DNA of 64,000 nt from Opeltia flavorubescens (Eukaryota; Ascomycota; Lecanoromycetes; Teloschistales; Teloschistaceae), in the NCBI GenBank assembly GCA_000442125.1, contig KE546969.1, forward strand, positions 1,240,001 through 1,304,000, read 5' to 3'. The translations under genes were made by a program, and so were the position numbers. Of the stretch, positions 55,699-64,000 are shown piece by piece. Every line of letters starts with the position of its first letter. Positions within the stretch are counted from its first letter, which is position 1. The notes below the pieces were generated by a model. The model made no database searches and was not told where the DNA came from. It was given only the letters and a program-made list of their open reading frames with translations.

Positions 55699-57162
55699 AT
55701 GGCACAGAATCTCACCCGCATCACCCGTGAGCTGAACCCCAAGTACCAACGCTCAGGGCCCAAATCGTACGTCTTTCTCCTCAACAAGTACAAGTTCTCG
55801 CCCACCAAACCGGGCCCCTACATCCTCGGTGGGAAGGTCCAGCAGAAGGGTAAGCACGGCATTGCCCGGCTTTTCGGTGGGCGAGCTCATGTCCAGCGAG
55901 TCCTCCAGAAGAGGTCCGCCCCAAATGCTCAGCCTGGCGATGTGCCGGCCGAAGACCAGCAGAACGATTCCGAGTACCTCTGCCCGGTGACTATTGGTAC
56001 TCCAGGTCAGACCTTTAAGCTTGACTTTGACACTGGCTCTGCCGACCTTTGGGTAAGTGATTCAGCCTCCTGCTAACATGATTTCCCAACAGTCCTGACC
56101 CGCACACAGGTACGGTCTACTGAGTTACCCAAGTCAGCCAACCCTTCAGGCCACACTGTCTTTGACCCCAAGAAGTCCAGCACTTTCAAGCGGACTGCCG
56201 GTGCCACTTGGAAGATCAGTTACGGAGACGGCTCTAGTGCATCAGGAGACGTGGGCACTGACAATGTCAACATTGGAGGACTTATGGTCGAGGGGCAATC
56301 CATTGAATTGGCAAAGAAACTCTCGGCTCAATTTGTATCCGGAGTCGATGATGGCCTCTTGGGTCTGGCTTTTGGTAGTATCAACACCGTGACTCCGAAG
56401 CCAGTAGCCACCCCAGTTGAGAACATGATCACTCAAAAGGATATCCCAGAGAGTTCGGAAGTGTTCACCGCGTATTTGGGTAGGTCCAAAATAGAATATT
56501 TGATGATCAAGGCACTCTAATGCCGAGACAGGCTCGTACAAAGACAAGAATGACCCCGACCATGGGATCTCCTTTTACACCTTCGGCTACATCGATGAGA
56601 CAGCTCTAGCCGGTCAAGTCCCATACTACACGCCTGTCGACAGTTCCCAGGGATTTTGGCAGTTCAAGAGCACCACAGCTTCCATCAACGGGAAGAAAGT
56701 CGATCGGAGCGGGAACACTGCCATCGCGGATACGGGTACCACTCTTGCTCTTGTCGACGATCAAACCTGCCAGGCCATCTATGATGCTATCCCAGGAGCC
56801 AAATATGACGAACAACAGCAGGGCTACTTGTTCCCCTCCGACACTAGCCTCGACAACTTGCCTGTTGTGGCCTTTGACGTTGGAGGCAAAGAATTTGCCG
56901 TCCAGAAGGAGGATCTTGCATTCGCAGATGCTGGAAATGGCATGACGTACGGCGGTATCCAGTCACGGGGTGACCTGTCTTTCGATATCTTGGGCGATAC
57001 TTGGTTGAAAGCCATCTACGCGGTAAGCCTTATCCCTCACTCTCTCTGACTTGTGTGCATTCTAATCGGGATTTCTAGATCTTCGACCAGGGCAATAAGC
57101 GCTTTGGTGCTGTTATTCGCAGCGATCCTACCCAGGATCCTTCGGTTCCTCAAGGGCAGTAG
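55699..57162 (+). CDS. Pepsin-like aspartic protease (A1) without a visible signal peptide
   Basis: Exons 55699-56052, 56110-56479, 56532-57022 and 57079-57162 give 432 aa. Seen: start [14 protein letters not shown], a basic propeptide-like region (about 1-85) with [13 protein letters not shown], the mature domain after [19 protein letters not shown], catalytic Asp111 in DTGSADLW and Asp308 in DTGTTLAL, flap YGDGSSASG, and a C-terminus ending [16 protein letters not shown]. Both DTG triads are intact, so it should be active. There is no hydrophobic leader after the first ATG; the frame stays open upstream for 195 bp but without an ATG. Similar leaderless relatives exist in other fungi, as I recall. 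The site of action is therefore unclear (intracellular, vacuolar or unconventional export). Confidence 0.92.
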
Positions 57163-57831
57163 ATGAGTGGCGGGTTTCTTCAGGGTCATCGACAGGTTAG
57201 AGAAAAGGAGTATGGTAGGGCAAGGTACATCCGGGGTAAACAGGCGGCATATCATATATTGGCAGGGCTTATCCTTATTCCTAGTACACCTATGTATTGC
57301 TACTGTCGGGTTCGAATCATAATTGAGGGACAGGAATTGGAGTGGTGGAATTATAATACCTAGGCTTGCTGACTATTAGCTGAAATACGCGTATCTTGAA
57401 CAGTCAAACTGGCTTGTCTTGCCCTGCCTGACCCTTCTTTGGATTAGTGCTTCTCTCATAGACACACAGGCGTCTCGAATAGATGTACTGAAATATGAGA
57501 CTATCCATCCATTATCCAATTAGTCAGGCTGTCGAAATGGTTGAGAGAAGATTCCTTGCATTTCATAAGCTACCTGGTCTGCCTGAGGATACTAGCTTCC
57601 ACTGTCTGGTCAAGGAAAAGAGCACCAAAATCTCAACAGATGATCCCCCTCGCAAGAAAACCACAAAAGAAAGAATGAAAGGAAAAGAGAGCCCCTCTTC
57701 ATTCTCGTGCAAAAAAGTGTCAATTTAACCCCCCCGACCTCACATCACCGTCTCCATGATCCCACTTCTACTTGAGTTGAATCGCCACCTCACTCATACC
57801 GGAGTTGAAATGAACCCGGAACCTACCGCCT
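57163..57831. other. Convergent 3' spacer
   Basis: 669 bp between the protease (plus) and the NBR1 gene (minus). A tRNA-like B-box word at about 57306 has no matching A box or acceptor stem. No gene seen. Confidence 0.5.
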
Positions 57832-60701
57832 TTACTTCTTCTGCTTGCCGTTGGCTGCCTCGGCAAAATCATCCTCACTGGCATCCAGCATTTCGAACTC
57901 TTCATCCGTCAAGAAGCCATCATCGGTGGAGACATCATCGTCCAAACTCAAGTTCTCAATCTCCTCAACCATTCCCTTTTCTTCACTGGCGGTCACGGCG
58001 GAGGTGACGCTTGCGGCTGAGGAAGAGGAAGGTACTGGGGCAGGAGCAGTACCAGCGGCCTCATGAGTGCTTGAGACGGGAGATTCCTTGTCAAGCTTAG
58101 GGAAGATCATCTGGCTCTGGGTGGGTTCTACATCTTCAGTGTCCTTGTCGCTCCCGTTGATCTCAGGGCGGGCTACGCGAATATCACACCAGAGTTTGTG
58201 GCCGAATGGCAGGCCATCCGCCGTCTTGAGGCGCCAATACGAAATGGCCTTGCCCTCACGCTCGGGCGTCCTCATGACCACACTGAATTCAATCTCCTCG
58301 CCGACTTGCACTACACGATCGATGGCATCGCTCTCCGTAGCATTCTTGATATCGCTCACGGATGACGGGTGGTTCGGGTCAACGTTGAACATGCTGTCGC
58401 CACCCACGAAGCGGACACCGCAGCCGGCAGGCCATGCATGAGGGCCTGGATTGCGGAGGGTCCATACTTGTTCGAACTTTTGGCCTGGAGCCATAACGGA
58501 TCCATCGGCAACCGCGTCACGAATGAAATGAGCCTGAAGCTCTTGTGACAATACAGCCCTGGAGTCCTCGACCTTGATCGGCTTTTCGATTGTAGCGGTA
58601 GGCTTAACCTCCGCTACGGTTTGTACTTGAGTGGCTGCGTTGGCGGATGGAGCCACAGGGACAGTCTCTGTTGCCTTTGAAGTAAACTGAGGGGGAAGCT
58701 GGTCTCCCATAGTACACATATGTTCGCCATTCTCCTTTTCTCCAAGCGTAGTCACCGAAACATTCCTAACCGGAGACTTGAATTTAATCAAAGGATGGGT
58801 GCGGTTATGACGGTTAGTCGGCAAGGCTTCGCATTTGGCGCAGAAGTCAGTGTCGTGGCAGACAGCACACTTGTAGCGATCTCCAGCAATGTAATGTTTG
58901 GTCTCCTTGCACAAAGGGCCGTCGCAGTGGATTCCATAGTGGACAGGAGCGCGATGATTGGCAAACGGAATAGGCTCATTAAGAGGCACAAACCTATGAC
59001 CCGGATGACTTGTTCGGGCGCCTTTGATGCATGCCGAACAGAAGTCCCAGTCTGGGCAATTCAAACACTTATGGCGAACACCGTAAATGTCCTATGACAA
59101 TTAGAGTATTTCGGAAATTGGACTGGAGAGACCTACTTTATCACATCCGTCGCAAATAGCGAAATGGCGCATGTTGCGTCCAGGGGCACAGAGGACGCGT
59201 GCTAGAGGGTTCAACTTCGTGGAAGGACGAGCAGGCACAAAGGTATGACCAGGGTGATGCCCATGCTTCAAGCCTACGAAGCAGGGAATGCACAAATCGA
59301 AGTCTTCACAATTGTTGCAAGTGACGAAATTCGAGTCATCAAACGCTGCAATCATCAGCGTTTGCTGCGAACGCTACAGGAGTCTTAATCTTGCTTACCT
59401 TCGACGCACGAATTGCATGTTCGATACGCTTCCAAACCTGGAGCCATGCTTGTGTCTTGGGATCCAGGAGCAGCGGGGATGTATCGCGTTGACTCATTCT
59501 TCGCCGCTACCTTTGGTGCAATGGTTTCCGTAGTGCTGTTGACAATCTGGCCGTTGTTGATAGTCCTCTTGATCAGCCAGTGATCCTCACTCTCGCAGAG
59601 TAGGCCCTTCTCCACGCAGTTTCGACAAAGGTCGTAGTCACCGTCATGACAAGTGCTGCAGTGCCAGTGAGCATCGGGAATTGTTTCTTGACATTTATTG
59701 CAACAGATGTTATAAGAGCCCCCGGCGCTGGCGAGCTTCGGTTCTCGGGTAGGACTCTTAAGACTCCTAGAGCGACTTCCGGGACCATTGCCAAGCTCTG
59801 GTATCAAATCTTCACGAGCAGTAAACGTTTGTGGTACCGGAGCTTCGCCTTCTTGGGTTTGGGGGGGAGTAGACTCGGTTTGGTTGGCCAGAAGCATTCG
59901 TTTCTTCTTGGTCTGCTGCTCCAGCAGCATTAATTGCACGGCATAATCTGGAAATGATGGTTTAGCAGCGTTGATGACCGGATTGGCACTGTCCAAAAGG
60001 GAGCAACTCGTTGTCGCAGTGACACTGGGGCTCGAGCATGGATCATACGGGAGCTTAGGGCGCGAGTTTGGCCGATTCAGATGCTGTGGTAAACCATAGG
60101 GTGAGGATTTGAGAGTCGCAGCAGCAGCATCGAGTCTTGAAACGGCAAGATCACTCAGGAGGCGTTGGTCGATAGATTTTGATCCTAAACCGAGCGTGCT
60201 CCTATTCTGTGGAGGGTCATTGCCACGCGTGGCCGATTGATCTGGTAAGGTTGCTGACTCATCCTTCGATGGCGAGGCGTCGAGGACGGTGGCTTTGATA
60301 CGTAGCTTGAGCTTCGCCTTGGCTGCACGATACAACTGCTTGTATACGGCGGGATTGTCGCTATCCAAAGCGATGTATGAGCCGGCACTATCAGAGAAAC
60401 GCTCGAAGATAACCTTCTGGTCGGGTGGTATAGCAAGCAAAGATCGTAGCTAGAAGTTGATCAGCATGAAGATGTGCAGAGTGAGTAGAGTTCACGTGTG
60501 TTCCATGATCTTTCTGGGACAGGGTATATTCATGATAGCAATAAGTAAGATGAGCGGTGGGTGCAATCATACCTTGTCTGGCAGAGTACTTGCTCCGAGG
60601 TCCCTCAAAGCAAGCTTGAATCGACGATTTTCGCCATCGTTCAGGGCGAGCTTGATAGCTATAGAAGTATCTGCCGATGGAGCAGAGTTGATAGAGGCCA
60701 T
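57832..60701 (-). CDS. nbr1: NBR1-type selective autophagy receptor
   Basis: Exons 60701-60573, 60449-59399, 59345-59137 and 59091-57832 give 882 aa. NBR1 proteins carry cargo to autophagosomes; in Chaetomium and fission yeast Nbr1 brings hydrolases such as Ams1 to the vacuole. Seen: an N-terminal PB1 domain (about 8-95), a disordered region, four ZZ zinc fingers (about 290-335, 383-430, 454-500 and 505-560), the NBR1/FW domain (about 632-755, with the conserved tryptophans in QVWTLRNPGPHAW and SYWRL), a disordered acidic region, and near the C-terminus an FEML motif (862-865) preceded by acidic residues, which fits an Atg8-interacting LIR. Intron joins are in phase; intron 1 is 123 nt. Confidence 0.95.
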
Positions 60702-61530
60702 GGCTAGCTGGTGCTCACCCTGATGAGGAGGCTGATGACGAATGACAAGGCGGGGGTTAGCGGAGTAGCTCACTTGCAAAAGAAGGACTCAGGCGTCTAT
60801 GATAGAGGAGCTATATCCTATGAACTTACAGCTGCGTCAAGGCCTGAGACGATTTTTGATGTATGATGGATGGCGAGGAAGAGATGTGGAGATGGATGCT
60901 GGGTTGCAGAGGAGGTAAGAATGGTGAGGTTCGAGAGGGTTTACCTGACGGAGTGCGGCACCACCTCGGGTCATTTTAGGCTACAGGCGCCCCACGTACA
61001 ATCGGAACTTTCTGACGTTCGTAATTGGGGTAATTTGGTTCATTACTTAAGATGATTTACGACAGATGGCTCTAACCATATCTCATTTCTACTGTCAAAT
61101 ACCCTTACCGGCAGAAAGATGCTGAGTCAAGGCACGATCAACTCCTAAAGTGGACAAGTATGGCTAAAACGTCCAATATACTAGATAGGAAGTAGGCTAC
61201 AATGGCCGAAGAGTCGGCTTCTTATATACTTTATACAAGAACGCAATCCCGAGAGGAAAATTACAAGGCTTTGTTTAAAGAAAGCGTGACTGAGCCAGAG
61301 CAGCCGCTGAGTGAAGCTGAACAAACGCCCGCCAGCCCATTCTGGGGCGTCTCCCGGTGCAAGTACAAACACTGACTGCAATGACCTATGAAAGCCTGCC
61401 ACATCCCTAACAGCAAAATGGATGAAGAACGAAAAGAAGCCCAGCAGTGCGCGCTTGTAGATGCATGAAGAACCGACTCGCTAATAGAACAGGACAGCAA
61501 ATGGCTGAGGAAGCCGACGGAAGGCTCCGC
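60702..61530. promoter_or_regulatory. Upstream region of NBR1
   Basis: 829 bp between the NBR1 start and the stop of the Btz-domain gene, both on the minus strand. No coding frame supported. It should hold the NBR1 promoter and 5' UTR. Confidence 0.5.
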
Positions 61531-63701
61531 CTATTGAGGTGGGTAATAGATAGCTGGCGAAGGTTGAGGGTAGTACTGCATTGGCGGTGTAATCATTCCA
61601 CCCATCCCGACCACGCCACCTTGGGGCATCGTGTAACTTGCACCTCCGTACGGAGCATTACCTTCACCGCTTGAAGGTAATTGACTAGAATCGTAGTAAT
61701 AAACCATCCCATTCGTTTCGTGTGCCACAGTGCCCTCCTGAGATGTTGGCTCGGCCGTAGCTTGTCCTGGCCCTCCAGACATGGTAAACGGATACGGCTG
61801 CCCAGGGATAAATGCTGGAGCCATGACCGACGGGCCTGGCGCTGATACTTGCTCACTTGGAGGATAGTAGTAAATTGTGGGCGGATACTGCTGAGGAATG
61901 AAGGATAATGGTTGATGATATGGGTATGGTTGGAATGGATGAGCATGAGCGGCATGAACCAAACGCTCTGGTATCTGAGACAGTGGAGTCCCTGCCGAGG
62001 CCTGACTTGGATGAGAAGGGTGACGAGAGTGCGGGTAAAGCGCCTGATCTTGCTGATAGGCCTGGCCGATAACCTGCGCAGGTACTTGCTGGTGGAATGG
62101 CTGCTGGTCCTGTTGCTGGGGCGGATTGAATGCAAATGAGGCTGGAGACTCAATGTCAGTGACGGACACCGTTTTCTGTGGCTTCGGCTGGTGCATGGGA
62201 ATCGGAGCTGGACGGTTCTCACGGTATGTCGGGTTTTCGGGAAGCGGATATGCTGGCACTTGGGGTACATTGACGGCCGAGACAGATTGTACATGCTCCG
62301 TCTCCATCCCACTTGTTGCTGATATTTGTTGCGCAGCCGGGGGCAGACGGACGACTGGCTTACTAGAATCTCCAAGGACGTTCGAGGGCCTCGACAGCGG
62401 TAAACCAGAAGGTGATACTGTCGCTTCAGCAGCAATCTCCCGAGCCAGAGAAGACCTTCTACTCAGCGCCACGCTGGGAGTGTATGTGCTGCCGGCGTAG
62501 GCGCTCGTCCTTCGACTCGATAGAGGCCCATAACCCATGCTTATGCTTCCACGAGTCCTCGCGCGGCCAAATCCTTGTTGATTTGGGCGCAATGCCCTTG
62601 GTATAAAGATGAAGGAACGATCTACAGAAGGGAATATGTAGCGGATCTGCATCCCTGGCAGTGAAATCCGGACAGGCTTGTCTCGTCGAAGAGGAGGACG
62701 GTGATGAGGTAATCGGGTATGTTGGTTGACAGGAACGGCAGCAATGACAATGGGTTCCACCATACCCGACAAGAGGACTCTGATCTGTACTTTGCCGATT
62801 CTAGTGCTTCTTGAAAATAAACGATTCGGTGGCTGGGAGTCGACGGTGGAAGATGTTGACAAGGTCACAGCCTGAGCCTCATAGTTGGTAGAAATTTTTT
62901 GAACAACGTTCGATTCATTATGAGGCTGTGTTACAGTGTCGTGAAGATCGTGCGCCCAAGGCGCGTCCGACGGACCAGGAGCTGGGGATGGCCGACTGAC
63001 GAACGTTAGTCTCGAATATTTTATACTACAGCAACGATGCATTCGTACCTTGTAGGTAACAGAGGGCCACCAGCCACGCCCCGTCCTCTTCCTCTTCCTC
63101 TACCAAAGGTTCGGAAGCCGTTTTGTCCTTGTGCCAACGAGCGATGATCATGCATGAAAAACCCACCACGATTGGGGACAAAAGCTGGATCAGCATCCCT
63201 TCTCTTTTTGTACTCCTCATGGTCTTGCTTTCTCCGATCAACCAGACTCGATGTGGGCTGGACGACTGCGGTGACATGCGGAGAGACAGGTGTAGCGGCT
63301 TGAGCCTCGCCTACCCGGGCCAGATCATCGAAGTGTATCTCTTCTACCTCACCCGCGTTCTCTCCCAGCTTCAATCCGTTCATCATCGTGGCCGTATCGT
63401 TCGTCATGCTATCAAATGATGAAAGCATGGGCGCAGCATTTACCGGTTGATATTGTTCTGTAGGAATTTCTGTCCGCCCGTTGGCTAAAGACTTTTGGAA
63501 GTTATCAGGAGCTTGTTGAGCGTCTGTGTCACTGGCGTCACTGCCTTCGGCGTCGGCGTCCTCATCGGCGTCACTAATCGCTGATCCATCACTCATAGAA
63601 TCATCTTCCAATCCAGCCACTACTGAGTCGTCCTCATCCTCTCCTTCTTCATCAACTCTCCTACGACTAGCCGCAAGGCGTTTCGTTCTAGGTGCGACCA
63701 T
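61531..63701 (-). CDS. Btz-domain protein (CASC3/Barentsz-like)
   Basis: Exons 63701-63049 and 62995-61531 give 705 aa. Barentsz/CASC3 is a component of the exon-junction complex that binds eIF4AIII and RNA. Seen: an acidic N-terminus with Asp/Glu/Ser runs, the Btz-like segment (about 130-215) with the typical DPAFVPNRGGFFMHDHR core, and an RGRGRGRG basic run. The rest is disordered, Pro/Gln/Tyr-rich with many PQ, YY and PP steps, ending IYYPPQ. A Btz homologue with a conserved core suggests an exon-junction complex in this fungus. The intron joins PT|SRPSPAPG in phase. Confidence 0.85.
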
Positions 63702-64000
63702 GGTAGTTGTCAAAGTTGCACCTTCCCCCAGTCGTAGATGGCGAGTGGCACCACTAGGCAACAATCACGATCAACGATAAAAAGCTCCCCCAAGCACCGG
63801 AGAATTTGTTGATTGGCCTGTGTGTGGAAGGGATCATGAGGATGGCCAGCACCGTATGGACGGCAAAGCAGGAAAGGTCTTAAGGAAACCGCGCTGTTTG
63901 TCATATTCCTGATGCTGACGTAAATACGGTAGAGGAGAATTTTGACAGCGCGCTAAGCCTTACGACCACAAGCGCGCAAAGATTCTGTTCGGACAACTAC
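63702..64000. promoter_or_regulatory. Upstream region of the Btz gene to the window edge
   Basis: 299 bp, presumed promoter and 5' UTR. Nothing else seen before the window ends. Confidence 0.4.

Noticed and set aside
57290-57330. A tRNA B-box-like word (GGGTTCGAATC)
   Set aside because: No A box at the right distance and no acceptor stem; it lies in the protease 3' UTR.

Overview
The window is nuclear DNA of a filamentous ascomycete (Pezizomycotina). Evidence: protein genes are broken by many short introns (mostly about 45-100 nt, GT-AG with CTRAC-like branch points), the products are fungal cell-wall, Golgi and autophagy proteins, and one intergenic stretch has the TpA-rich, CpA-poor signature of repeat-induced point mutation (RIP). 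I cannot fix the class; Leotiomycetes or Eurotiomycetes-like fungi would fit. There are two undetermined bases (22456 and 45969). I found no rRNA, tRNA, CRISPR or intact mobile element.

Left part (1-15.6 kb). After the 5' part of an acidic nuclear-looking protein running off the left edge comes a set of cell-wall genes: a GPI-anchored GH72 beta-1,3-glucanosyltransferase with a CBM43 module (minus) is divergent from the beta-1,3-glucan synthase catalytic subunit FKS1 (plus), followed by the sphingolipid gene LCB1 and a secreted GH17 glucanase/transglycosylase. Glucan chains are thus made, branched/elongated and trimmed by neighbours, and LCB1 supplies the membrane lipids in which the synthase sits.

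Middle part (16-34.5 kb). On the minus strand: the LDB17/DIP1 endocytic actin regulator, a long class I alpha-mannosidase (GH47) and the chaperonin subunit CCT6, the last sharing a 262-bp divergent promoter with the snoRNP core gene NOP56. Then OTU1 (Cdc48-linked deubiquitinase), a RIP-scarred relic at about 27.77-28.34 kb, the RSC chromatin remodeller subunit RSC1/2, a small coiled-coil protein, and an ER DnaJ of the P58IPK type.

Right part (34.7-64 kb). An unrecognised fungal protein, fatty aldehyde dehydrogenase HFD1, an HAD phosphatase with two candidate starts, mitoribosomal mS35 divergent from ALG13 (162 bp apart), a CCCH zinc-finger protein behind a 1.76-kb upstream region, mitochondrial rRNA methyltransferase MRM1, a Mit1/CHD-type chromatin remodeller, a pepsin-like protease with no visible signal peptide, an NBR1-type selective autophagy receptor with four ZZ fingers and a terminal LIR-like motif, and a Btz-domain (Barentsz/CASC3-like) RNA protein.

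Most loci are housekeeping genes. The parts I would look at first are the glucan/sphingolipid gene set, the RIP relic, the leaderless protease and the NBR1 receptor. Exon joins were made by hand from splice signals, reading phase and remembered family sequence; every join given keeps the frame open.
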